Below are positions 6,620 through 13,201 of a DNA stretch of 13,994 nucleotides, in pieces. Positions within the stretch are counted from its first letter, which is position 1, and each line of letters begins with the position of its first letter. Under the pieces are notes generated by a model, which saw only the letters and a list, made by a program, of their open reading frames with translations, ran no database searches and was not told where the DNA came from. This stretch comes from Lachnospiraceae bacterium UBA4260 (GTDB lineage: Bacteria > Bacillota > Clostridia > Lachnospirales > Lachnospiraceae): NCBI GenBank assembly GCA_002395235.1, contig DGWK01000003.1, positions 20,219 to 34,212 of the forward strand. Reading direction: 5' to 3'. The translations under genes and the position numbers were made by a program.

Positions 6620-7387
6620 TCAGCCGAGCTTTCTGACCTCCGCGAAGCTGATCTCTACAGGGATCTCGCTTCCGAACATCTCTACTTTGATCGTGGTCAT
6701 CTGCTTGTTGAAGTCGATCTTCTGCACCTGGCCGACCGTATCCTTCCAGATTCCAGCCACAACAGTGACAGAGTCGCCGACTTCGAAGTCCACCGTGATG
6801 CTGCCCGTGTGAATGCCCAGGCTCTTCATCTCAGCTTCCGTGAGCGGTACCGGTTTGCTTCCCGGTCCCACAAATCCCGTTACGCCGCGGGTGTTGCGGA
6901 CCACATACCAGGTGTCGTCATTCATGACCATATTGACAAGCACGTAGCCGGGGAACATCTTCTTGGAGACATTCTTGCGGGCACCGTTCCTGACCTCTAC
7001 CGTATCCTGCATGGGAACTCTGACCTCGAAGATCTGGTTCTCAAGATGACGGTTCTCGATCGTCTTCTCAATATTGATCTTTACCTTATTCTCATAGCCG
7101 GAATAAGTATGCGCCACATACCAGAGCGGTACGTCTGTGATCGCGCTCTCATCGAGCTGCTCTTCCTCGCCGCCGGAGCCCTGCGCTTCCAGGGAAGCCT
7201 TCACGGCAGCTTCATCAGCCGCATCCGTATCCGCCTCTCCCTGTTTAAGGACTCTCTCGGCCTCGGCTTTCTCGAGGTCAGCTGCCTTCTTGGTAAAATC
7301 AGGCCTTCTGATCTCGCGGACACCCGGAAGAACGCCCGCTTTTACACGGACACCGCCGCTGCGATGCTCTTTGTTCTTATCTGCCAT
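6620..7387 (-). CDS. nusG: Transcription elongation/antitermination factor NusG with N-terminal extension
   Basis: NusG binds RNA polymerase and modulates pausing and termination. The NGN domain runs from about residue 89: WYVAHTYSGYENKVKINIEK, then RVPMQDTVEVRNG and KKMFPGYVLVNMVMNDDTWY, then VVRNTRGVTGFVG. The KOW domain covers about 201-255 (FEVGDSVTVVAGIWKDTVGQ, with EMFGSEIPVEISFAEVRKL). Typical NusG is about 170-180 residues; this one has 255 because of a charged, low-complexity N-terminal extension of about 88 residues rich in K/R, then A/D/E. The start at 7387 has GAGGTAAG upstream, and no ATG, GTG or TTG lies close to the NGN core, so the extension is probably real. It starts 12 bases after the secE stop. 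Confidence 0.95.
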   Translation of the reverse strand: MADKNKEHRSGGVRVKAGVLPGVREIRRPDFTKKAADLEKAEAERVLKQGEADTDAADEAAVKASLEAQGSGGEEEQLDESAITDVPLWYVAHTYSGYENKVKINIEKTIENRHLENQIFEVRVPMQDTVEVRNGARKNVSKKMFPGYVLVNMVMNDDTWYVVRNTRGVTGFVGPGSKPVPLTEAEMKSLGIHTGSITVDFEVGDSVTVVAGIWKDTVGQVQKIDFNKQMTTIKVEMFGSEIPVEISFAEVRKLG

Positions 7388-7399
7388 TGACTTACCTCA

Positions 7400-7621
7400 T
7401 CAGTTCGCCTTAAATGTTGTCAGCCATTCGATCAGGTTCTGCGCGCCGAAATCAATGACCGCAATGAGAAGTGCGGTGACAACGGTAACGCACAGTACCG
7501 CGACCAGCTGTTTCACAAGCGTATCCCGATCCGGCCATATGATCTTCCTGAATTCAGCCTTAACGCCTTTCCAGAAGGTGCTGAGCTTTGATTCCTTGGC
7601 CGTACTGTCGTTCTTTGCCAT
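7400..7621 (-). CDS. secE: Preprotein translocase subunit SecE
   Basis: This 73-residue membrane protein is the SecE subunit that clamps SecY in the translocon. It has one transmembrane segment (around residues 38-58, QLVAVLCVTVVTALLIAVIDF) preceded by the amphipathic cytoplasmic helix and the conserved KAEFRKIIWPDRDTLVKQ motif (residues 21-38). The start at 7621 has AAGGGGTAAGTGAA in front. The short single-helix form is typical of Firmicutes. It lies between rpmG (16 bases) and nusG (12 bases) in the standard order. Confidence 0.97.
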   Translation of the reverse strand: MAKNDSTAKESKLSTFWKGVKAEFRKIIWPDRDTLVKQLVAVLCVTVVTALLIAVIDFGAQNLIEWLTTFKAN

Positions 7622-7637
7622 TTCACTTACCCCTTAA

Positions 7638-7787
7638 TTACTTGGTCTCTTTGTGAGTAGTGTGTCTCTTGCAGAATCTGCAGTATTTCTTGGTCTCGAT
7701 TCTCTCAGGATGAGTCTTCTTATCCTTTGTGGTATTGTAGTTGCGCTGTTTGCACTCTGTGCAGGATAATGTAATTCTTGTACGCAT
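7638..7787 (-). CDS. rpmG: 50S ribosomal protein L33
   Basis: This 49-residue protein, MRTRITLSCTECKQRNYNTT through to the end HKETK, is a small large-subunit protein. It is the zinc-ribbon (C+) form: C9-x2-C12 and C36-x2-C39 are present. GGAGGT at 7801-7796 lies 8 bases before the ATG at 7787. It is the first gene of the rpmG-secE-nusG unit. I derived it by translating the minus strand by hand; length and sequence fit the family fully. Confidence 0.96.
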   Translation of the reverse strand: MRTRITLSCTECKQRNYNTTKDKKTHPERIETKKYCRFCKRHTTHKETK

Positions 7788-7870
7788 AACGTGTCACCTC
7801 CGCGTTAATTTTCTTAACATACAGGCATTTTTAGTGCATAAAAAAAAGACCTGTGACAATCTCGAATACT

Positions 7871-7899
7871 AAATTAACATACTTGACAGGCATAGTCAA
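7871..7899 (-). promoter_or_regulatory. Probable promoter for rpmG-secE-nusG
   Basis: TTGACT (7899-7894) is followed by 17 bases and TAATTT (7876-7871), the latter with an upstream TGT extended -10. The -10 itself is weak. The -35 lies in a palindrome, CTTGAC-N7-GTCAAG (7882-7900), which might be an operator. A run of eight T follows on the minus strand at 7847-7840. Confidence 0.55.
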
Positions 7900-7929
7900 G
7901 CAGTATCCGCCAAAATTTGGCTCCCGGAA

Positions 7930-7969
7930 AATCGAAGGATGCAGGCGTTCTTTATAAGCCTGCATCCTT
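7930..7969 (-). terminator. Intrinsic terminator after glf
   Basis: A perfect 12-bp stem, AAGGATGCAGGC (7969-7958) with GCCTGCATCCTT (7946-7935), encloses an 11-base loop 15 bases after the glf stop. The minus strand continues CGATTTTCC; the plus strand also has a T run (TTTTC), so it may work in both directions. Confidence 0.8.
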
Positions 7970-7984
7970 TTCAGATCCGAAGAT

Positions 7985-9151
7985 TTACTTATTAAGTTCC
8001 TCCGCTGCCGCATCCAGCGACGCTCTGATCACTTTGTCCATGTCAAAATATTTATAGAGGCCAAGTCTCCCTCCGAACAGCACGTTCTTCTTCCCGCGCG
8101 CCAGTTCGTGATACTTTTCATAGACTGCGTTGTTCCTGTCGTTGTTGACGGGATAATAAGGCTCCATTCCCTTCTGCCAGGTCGCCGGGTACTCTCTTGT
8201 GATGATGGTGCCCTTGATCGGCTCGCCTGTCTCGGAGTCCTTGCCGAACTCAAAGAACTTGTGCTCGATGATTCTGGTAAAAGGCACCTCTCTCTCGGTG
8301 TAATTGACGACTGCGTTGCCCTGGAAGTTATCCGTCTCGGGGAGCTCTTCGCTCTCAAATCTCAGAGAGCGATACTCGAGAGGTCCGTAGCAGTCCTCGA
8401 AGAATTCATCTACCATGCCGGTGTAGAGGACCTTATGGAAGGTATCTCCGCCCATCTCGAATACAGTGCCTTCGCCGTCCGCCGCCGGGACTTCCTTCAC
8501 AGCCTTCTTAAAATCGACCCCGAGCTTTACAGGAATGCCCGCAAGGAGCTTCTCGACGATCTGCGTGTAGCCGCCCACCGGAATGCCCTGATAGGGATCG
8601 TTGAAGTAGTTGTTGTCAAAGGTGAACCGGAAAGGCAGTCTTTTGATAATGAAGGAAGGCAGTTCCTTGCAGTCTCTGCCCCACTGCTTCTCTGTATATC
8701 CCTTGATCAGCTTCGTATAGACATCCCTTCCCGCCAGGGACAGAGCCTGCTCCTCGAGGTTGGAGGGATTCTCCACAGCGGCTTCCTTCCGCTGCTTCTC
8801 AATGATCTCCATGGCCTGGGCCGGCGTCTGGATGTTCCACATCTTGCTGAAAGTGTTCATATTAAAAGGAAGATTGTAGAGTTCATCCTTGTAGCGCGCG
8901 ACGGGGCAATTAATGTAGTTGTTAAACTGCGCAAAATTCTGAACGAAGTCCCACACTTCCTTATCCGAAGTATGGAAAATGTGCGCACCGTAAACATGTA
9001 CATTGATCCCGTTCTTCTTCTCTGTATAAATATTGCCCGCGATGTGATCTCTGCGATCGATCACAAAGCATTTCTTTCCGGCCTTTGCCATCTCGTGAGC
9101 AAATACCGCGCCATATAATCCTGCACCTACGATCAGATAATCAAACTGCAT
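7985..9151 (-). CDS. glf: UDP-galactopyranose mutase
   Basis: This 388-residue flavoenzyme interconverts UDP-galactopyranose and UDP-galactofuranose, the donor for galactofuranose in cell-surface polysaccharides. The N-terminal FAD-binding motif is YLIVGAGLYGAVFA (residues 5-18), followed by DRRDHIAGNIYTE and VYGAHIFHT (53-61). Further family signatures are NCPVARYKDELYNLPFN, YTEKQWGRDCKELP, RLPFRFTFDNNYFNDPYQGI, TRIIEHKFFEF, EPYYPVNNDRNN and the C-terminal FGGRLGLYKYFDMDKVI. I prefer the ATG at 9151 with GAGGTGA in front; a GTG six bases upstream lies within that site. It starts 33 bases after an XRE regulator and ends in a strong terminator. No glycosyltransferase lies next to it. Confidence 0.96.
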   Translation of the reverse strand: MQFDYLIVGAGLYGAVFAHEMAKAGKKCFVIDRRDHIAGNIYTEKKNGINVHVYGAHIFHTSDKEVWDFVQNFAQFNNYINCPVARYKDELYNLPFNMNTFSKMWNIQTPAQAMEIIEKQRKEAAVENPSNLEEQALSLAGRDVYTKLIKGYTEKQWGRDCKELPSFIIKRLPFRFTFDNNYFNDPYQGIPVGGYTQIVEKLLAGIPVKLGVDFKKAVKEVPAADGEGTVFEMGGDTFHKVLYTGMVDEFFEDCYGPLEYRSLRFESEELPETDNFQGNAVVNYTEREVPFTRIIEHKFFEFGKDSETGEPIKGTIITREYPATWQKGMEPYYPVNNDRNNAVYEKYHELARGKKNVLFGGRLGLYKYFDMDKVIRASLDAAAEELNK

Positions 9152-9184
9152 ATTCACCTCTTATCTACATTCTCGATCAGACTG

Positions 9185-9538
9185 TCACTCTTCTGTAGAC
9201 TGCTGATATTCCGGGATGTGTGTGTAGTCCTCCATAATCTCAAGAACCCTTTTTCTTCCGGCTTTATTGAGTTTCCAATAGCGCTCCATCACTTTGCGGG
9301 TCGTGATCTGTGAGGAAACAGAATTTCCTTCCTCAAGGGAACTGAAATCCAGCGGGTTCAAGGATAACGCCTCGCAAATTCTGATCACCGTGTTGTAAGC
9401 CATACCGTCGACACCCCGCTCCAGTGCCGTGATCAGTGTACTGTATGGAATATTCATGGCAACGGCAAACTGCCTGATGCTCTTATACCTCGATAAAATG
9501 ACTCCCTTCAGGATTTCTGCCTTTTTCTTGCTGTCCAT
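9185..9538 (-). CDS. XRE-family helix-turn-helix regulator
   Basis: This 117-residue protein has a Cro/CI-type helix-turn-helix at about residues 15-65 (IRQFAVAMNIPYSTLITALE, then YNTVIRICEALSLNPLDFSS). The C-terminal tail (YWKLNKAGRKRVLEIMEDYT, then HIPEYQ) is common in small XRE regulators of Clostridia. The ATG at 9538 has GGGGGAGGTTTCAGAA upstream. It lies 33 bases before glf on the same strand, so both may share a transcript. Its targets cannot be told from the sequence. It could be a host regulator or a remnant of a mobile element; nothing else here points to a phage. Confidence 0.88.
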   Translation of the reverse strand: MDSKKKAEILKGVILSRYKSIRQFAVAMNIPYSTLITALERGVDGMAYNTVIRICEALSLNPLDFSSLEEGNSVSSQITTRKVMERYWKLNKAGRKRVLEIMEDYTHIPEYQQSTEE

Positions 9539-9659
9539 TTCTGAAACCTCCCCCTTCGTGCAATACTTTCTAGTCTAAGTCTCAGACCTTTTTCCTTCCG
9601 GAACCGCACTCCCGTGCACCGGTTAGTAATGTATAAATATTACTGTCACTAATTAATTA
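9539..9659 (-). other. Gap between sensor kinase and XRE gene
   Basis: It holds an inverted repeat AGTAAT-N8-ATTACT (9625-9644) in AT-rich DNA and a GC-rich imperfect hairpin (CCGGTGCAC...GTGCGGTTCCGG, about 9598-9622). Neither has a T tract on the minus strand. I find no convincing sigma-A promoter, though transcription of the XRE gene must start here or read through from the kinase gene. Confidence 0.4.
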
Positions 9660-11090
9660 TTATAGCATCATTTTCACATCAAAGACAATGCTTTCTTGTT
9701 CATTATAACATACGCTGATCTGCGCCTTATTTGCCGCCGCGATCGCCCTGGCGGCGCTCAGTCCGATCCCGTAGCCGCCCTTCTTCTGCGTCCGCGCTTC
9801 ATCCCGCCGGTAGAACCGGTCAAACAGTTTCTCCGGATTCTCTTCCACATCGGACGGGTCGATCGTATTCGCCTGCCGCAGCACCGCGTATTTTCCTTCC
9901 GAAAAGGCCGTCAGCGTGATCTTTCCGCCCTCCGGCGTATATTTGACCGCGTTGTCCAGAAGGATCCCAATCAGCTGCCCAATAGTATCTCTGTTGGCGT
10001 TTACCTTGATCTGCGGCGTCTCAATGATAAACTCGAGCTTTTTCTCTTGCGCCGGCACTTCGAACGGCGCGGCCGCCTCTTTGATCAGCTCTCCCAGGTC
10101 AAAATATTGCATGGGGAGCTTTAAATCCGCCTCATCCATCTTGGACAGGGTGAGAAGGTTCTGCATCAGGCCGCTCAGCCTCTTTGTCTGCGCCTTTATG
10201 TTGCGGGTCCACTTGGATTCTCCGTTAAAAAGCTCCAGCGCCTCCGTGTTGGTCAGGATGATCGCCAGCGGCGTCTTAAGCTCGTGCCCGGCGTTCGTCA
10301 CAAACTGTTTCTGCCGCACTATATTCTCGGCGATCGGAGCGATCGCCCTGCGGGAGAGAACACTCACAAAAATGAACATCAACACCCAGGCGGCCGCCGC
10401 AATCACGAGAGAGATAACCACCACGGACAGCACCGCGGAGATCTGTGACGAGACGTCTATAAAAGCAGCTGTCCTGCCCCCGTCTCTCTCGGCAATATAA
10501 TAGAAGAAATTTCCCAGGATTCCGGATTCTTTTGCTCTCTTAGCCGCTCTGAGTCCGTATTCCTGCGCCTCCTCGTCCGTTACGGAATAGATGTTTGCGG
10601 TGTCCGTGGACTCGACCGCATTTTCCGCATTGTAGTTTACGAGAAAGTAGCGGACAGCCATGACGTCGTCCGGAGACATCCTTCTTCTGAAGAAGGAAGC
10701 CCCGTTCTCCCCCTTATGGGAAGGAGGCCCGGCTTCCCGTCCTTCTTCCCCGGGCTGAGAATCGGCCGATTCCTCATCCGTGCCGGTGCCTTTCGAGGCA
10801 CTGTCATCCGTGTCTGTGCCGTCGAGGTCATCCTCATACCGGTCGTCGGGATCCCAGTCCCCATAGAACCAGTCGTCCGACTCCCATTCATCCGGGTCTC
10901 TTCCCGCCTCCTTCATATCGTCAAAGGCCGGGGCTCCGCCGTGTTCAGCCAGCATCTGCGCCGTCCACCTGGCGTCCCTGTAGACGCCGACACTGTATAT
11001 GCCGCAGATCGCGCAGATCACCGCGAGGAGAAGGACAGTGATCGCGGTCATCGCTGTTTTGACAAATTTAACTTGCAGCTCTCTGACCAT
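9660..11090 (-). CDS. Membrane sensor histidine kinase with acidic extracytoplasmic segment
   Basis: This 476-residue protein is predicted to sense a signal outside the membrane and phosphorylate the response regulator encoded just upstream. It has transmembrane helices at about 12-37 and 219-245, with an extracytoplasmic region between them. That region has a strongly acidic stretch (about 57-119, some 27 Asp/Glu) and a more ordered part (133-215). The H-box QKQFVTNAGHELKTPLAI places the phosphoacceptor at H269; the N-box is LLDNAVKYTPEGG (N380); RFYRRDEAR and GGYGIGLSAARAI (438-450) complete the ATPase domain. The usual DxGxG (G1) box is not recognisable. The ATG at 11090 has AGGAG 5 bases upstream and lies 11 bases after the regulator stop, so the pair is one operon. 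Confidence 0.94.
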   Translation of the reverse strand: MVRELQVKFVKTAMTAITVLLLAVICAICGIYSVGVYRDARWTAQMLAEHGGAPAFDDMKEAGRDPDEWESDDWFYGDWDPDDRYEDDLDGTDTDDSASKGTGTDEESADSQPGEEGREAGPPSHKGENGASFFRRRMSPDDVMAVRYFLVNYNAENAVESTDTANIYSVTDEEAQEYGLRAAKRAKESGILGNFFYYIAERDGGRTAAFIDVSSQISAVLSVVVISLVIAAAAWVLMFIFVSVLSRRAIAPIAENIVRQKQFVTNAGHELKTPLAIILTNTEALELFNGESKWTRNIKAQTKRLSGLMQNLLTLSKMDEADLKLPMQYFDLGELIKEAAAPFEVPAQEKKLEFIIETPQIKVNANRDTIGQLIGILLDNAVKYTPEGGKITLTAFSEGKYAVLRQANTIDPSDVEENPEKLFDRFYRRDEARTQKKGGYGIGLSAARAIAAANKAQISVCYNEQESIVFDVKMML

Positions 11091-11101
11091 TCCGTCTCCT
11101 G

Positions 11102-11770
11102 TTATGTTGACAATGTGTATCCTATATTTCTCTTGGCGGTGATCTTTACGCCGGATCCCACCGCCGCGATTCTCTTTCTCAGATAGGATATGTATACCCA
11201 CACGGCTCCGATGTCCGCGTCCGTGTCATACCCCCAGACCTTTTCAAGAAGATCCTCCGAGGACAGATAGATCCCGTGATTGAGCATCAGGACCTCCATC
11301 ATCTGGTATTCCACCTTGGGCAGGGTGACTTTCCGGTCGCCGCAGCGAAGCTCGGAGCTGCCGCTGTCAAGAACCAGGTCGCCGAACTGCCTGACGTCCG
11401 GCTGATACTCTTCCCTGCGCCTGAGCATAGCCCTGATTCTCGCGAGAAGTTCGCCCATGGCAAACGGTTTGGGAAGGTAATCGTCCGCCCCCGCGTCCAG
11501 GCCTTCGATCCGGTCCTCGATCTGCGACTTGGCCGTAAGAAGGAGTACCGGCGTGCGGTTTCCCTCCTTCCTGATCTGTTTGAGCACTTCCAGCCCGGTC
11601 AGCCCGGGCATCATGATATCCATAACAATGCCGTCGTAGTCGCCGGCGTGGATATAATCAAGCGCCTCTTTCCCGTCGAACACGGCGTCCACCTGGTAGC
11701 GGTGGTATTCAAGAATATCCGTGACAGCCTCGGACATAGCGGGCTCGTCTTCTGCCAGAAGAAGTTTCAT
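11102..11770 (-). CDS. OmpR/PhoB-family response regulator
   Basis: This 222-residue protein is a DNA-binding response regulator. The receiver domain (1-115) has the acidic pair E7/D8, phosphoacceptor D51 (GIVMDIMMPG), T79 (LLLTAK) and K101 (YLPKPF). The winged-helix effector domain (about 125-222) shows LTLPKVEYQMMEVLMLN-type and VWVYISYLRKRI recognition-helix segments, ending KRNIGYTLST. The ATG at 11770 is preceded by AAAAGG about 9 bases upstream, the last of five spaced copies of that motif. It is followed after 11 bases by the sensor kinase gene and preceded by a lipoprotein gene on the same strand. Confidence 0.96.
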   Translation of the reverse strand: MKLLLAEDEPAMSEAVTDILEYHRYQVDAVFDGKEALDYIHAGDYDGIVMDIMMPGLTGLEVLKQIRKEGNRTPVLLLTAKSQIEDRIEGLDAGADDYLPKPFAMGELLARIRAMLRRREEYQPDVRQFGDLVLDSGSSELRCGDRKVTLPKVEYQMMEVLMLNHGIYLSSEDLLEKVWGYDTDADIGAVWVYISYLRKRIAAVGSGVKITAKRNIGYTLST

Positions 11771-11779
11771 ATAGAGATA

Positions 11780-11858
11780 CCTTTTAAAAAATGTCCTTTT
11801 AAAACTGTGTCCTTGAAAAATAATGCCCTTTTAAGACAATCCCCTTTTGTCGTACATC
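11780..11858. repeat. Five ~16-nt spaced CCTTTTAA-type direct repeats
   Basis: Copies begin at 11780, 11795, 11811, 11827 and 11843 (spacings 15, 16, 16, 16). Plus-strand units are ccttttaaaaaatgt, ccttttaaaactgtgt, ccttgaaaaataatgc, ccttttaagacaatcc and ccttttgtcgtacatc. On the minus (coding) strand each reads as an (TT)AAAAGG-type motif. They fill nearly the whole 95-base gap between the lipoprotein stop and the response regulator ATG, and the last copy serves as the regulator's ribosome binding site. Confidence 0.75.
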
Positions 11859-11865
11859 GCCGTTC

Positions 11866-13032
11866 TCAGTTTGCGGCTTCGGGCGTTCCTTCCCCTGAAG
11901 GCGTCGCCTGCGTACCGGAAGATTCCGCCTCCACTTCGATCGCCGTGTAGGTCCCGTCAGGCGTCCAGCCCAGTTTCTCGGCGATCACCGGGTTGTAATA
12001 GGCGACAGCCGTATCCCGCATGCGGTCGATAGAGATCTTGGAGATGTCTCCTCTGTCCTCATAGTCATCGGCCTCGTCGTCCTCGTTGTTGTAGTTGTCG
12101 GGCTTGTCGATGCCGTAGACCAGCACATCATAGGCCATATCAGCCGTGCGCTTGCCCATCTCATAGTAATCGATGCCGTAAGAAGCCAGCGCGCCCGCCT
12201 TGCACATATTCTCATCCGAGCCGAACACTTTGGTTCCCTTTTCAAGAGAGATCCTCCCAACCATGTCCATATTTCTGGCCAGCATATCGTCGTTAGGAAG
12301 ATAGATCGTCCCGCATTCCTCGCAGGCCTTGGTGATCACGCTCTCCATCTCGCTCTCATCGCGAAAAGTGTACTCGCCGTACTCCGCGCCGTCGTCATTA
12401 AGATAGCTCTTCATAAGCTTGCACTGGAAGCCCGAATTCATCTCTTCACTGCAGTAAACGATGCCGATCCTGCTGCCGCCCGCGACGTGCACCAGATAAT
12501 CCCTCTGTGATTCCATCGGAGGAAGATCCGAGATTCCGGTCACATTGCCGCCGGGCTCATTTACGGAGCTGACGCCGCCGGCAATGATATAGTCTGTGAC
12601 GCCCATACCCACAATGGGAACGTCCTTCGTCGCGCTGTATGCCTGCCTGAGCGCGAGGGTGCCTCCGACCACGAGCAGGTCGTCCTTGTCCTGCATGAAG
12701 TGGTCAATGATCACGTCGCAGCCCATCGCAGTGCCGTCCGCAACCTGGTAATCGATCACGACCTCGTCCCCCATCAGTTCATTCAAGTGATCCTGAAATC
12801 CTTCTGCTGCCAGAGTCAGAGACTCGTTGCCGGACTGCTGGATGATCCCCACGTAGTATTTTCCCTCTTCGTGGACGGCCGGCGTATATTTCTCAGGCAC
12901 AACGACCTCTTCCTTTGTTGCCTGGGCAGCTGCATTCTGCTCTTCTTCCGCCTGCTTTTCCTTCTTTCCTCCGCATGCCGTAAGCGCCAGCAGCGCGCAG
13001 CACAAGATCACTGTCGTCAGTTTCCTGTTCAT
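11866..13032 (-). CDS. Substrate-binding lipoprotein, ABC_sub_bind (TrpX-type) family
   Basis: This 388-residue lipoprotein resembles periplasmic-type binding proteins of the ABC_sub_bind family. The signal peptide (MNRKLTTVILCCALLALTAC) ends in lipobox LTAC with C20 as lipid site, followed by a charged linker. The fold is marked by YYVGIIQQSGNESLTLAAEG and FQDHLNEL, by DKDDLLVVGGTLALRQAYSA with TKDVPIVGMGVTD, and by EPGGNVTGISDLPPMESQ and SRIGIVYCSEEMNSGFQ. An acidic insertion (about 311-329, PDNYNNEDDEADDYEDRGD) and a Ser/Thr/Gly-rich tail are unusual. The ATG at 13032 (GAGGA upstream) is preferred over an earlier in-frame ATG at 13107, which would give no signal peptide at the terminus. 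No permease or ATPase gene follows; a two-component system does. The ligand is unknown. Confidence 0.9.
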   Translation of the reverse strand: MNRKLTTVILCCALLALTACGGKKEKQAEEEQNAAAQATKEEVVVPEKYTPAVHEEGKYYVGIIQQSGNESLTLAAEGFQDHLNELMGDEVVIDYQVADGTAMGCDVIIDHFMQDKDDLLVVGGTLALRQAYSATKDVPIVGMGVTDYIIAGGVSSVNEPGGNVTGISDLPPMESQRDYLVHVAGGSRIGIVYCSEEMNSGFQCKLMKSYLNDDGAEYGEYTFRDESEMESVITKACEECGTIYLPNDDMLARNMDMVGRISLEKGTKVFGSDENMCKAGALASYGIDYYEMGKRTADMAYDVLVYGIDKPDNYNNEDDEADDYEDRGDISKISIDRMRDTAVAYYNPVIAEKLGWTPDGTYTAIEVEAESSGTQATPSGEGTPEAAN

Positions 13033-13095
13033 ATAACTGTCCTCATTCTTCCCGTTTTTCTTCTTATTTATTGCAGAACATACAATTTCGATGTT

Positions 13096-13101
13096 ATTAT
13101 A
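13096..13101 (-). promoter_or_regulatory. -10 element for the lipoprotein gene
   Basis: TATAAT is read on the minus strand, about 65 bases before the ATG. The -35 position (TTCTTT at 17 bases) is poor, so the promoter may need an activator, for instance the neighbouring response regulator. That last point is inference only. Confidence 0.5.
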
Positions 13102-13185
13102 CCCCACCTACTCCCGAAAAAGAAGATGATTTTGCCCGAAGAAAGGGAGTTTTGGCGCTCTTACCCGTTCTTTCAAAAAAGTGCT
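13102..13185. other. Spacer between divergent promoters
   Basis: This stretch lies between the -10 of the minus-strand lipoprotein gene and the niaR promoter on the plus strand. It is purine-rich on the plus strand (CCCGAAAAAGAAGATG and GCCCGAAGAAAGGGAG). I see no gene, no strong palindrome and no recognisable operator in it. Confidence 0.4.
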
Positions 13186-13199
13186 TCAGGGGCTATAAT
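13177..13199 (+). promoter_or_regulatory. Probable niaR promoter
   Basis: A perfect TATAAT lies at 13194-13199 on the plus strand. The best -35 at a 17-base spacing is TTTCAA (about 13171-13176), only a partial match. Initiation near 13206 would start the transcript almost exactly at the first hairpin repeat and give a leader of about 180 bases before niaR. Confidence 0.55.
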
Positions 13200-13201
13200 C
13201 T

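Noticed and set aside
7622..7984. tRNA gene near rpmG/secE
   Set aside because: tRNAs often occur here in Firmicutes, but I find no cloverleaf, T-loop GTTCGA or CCA end on either strand.
11091..11201. Sensor kinase start upstream of 11090
   Set aside because: The extra residues overlap the end of the response regulator gene in another frame; AGGAG directly precedes the ATG at 11090.
11780..11858. CRISPR array
   Set aside because: Units are 15-16 bases with a ~8-base conserved core and no spacers of proper length; no cas genes nearby.
13033..13107. Lipoprotein gene start at 13107
   Set aside because: It overlaps the -10 region and places 25 polar residues before the lipoprotein signal peptide; the ATG at 13032 has a ribosome binding site.
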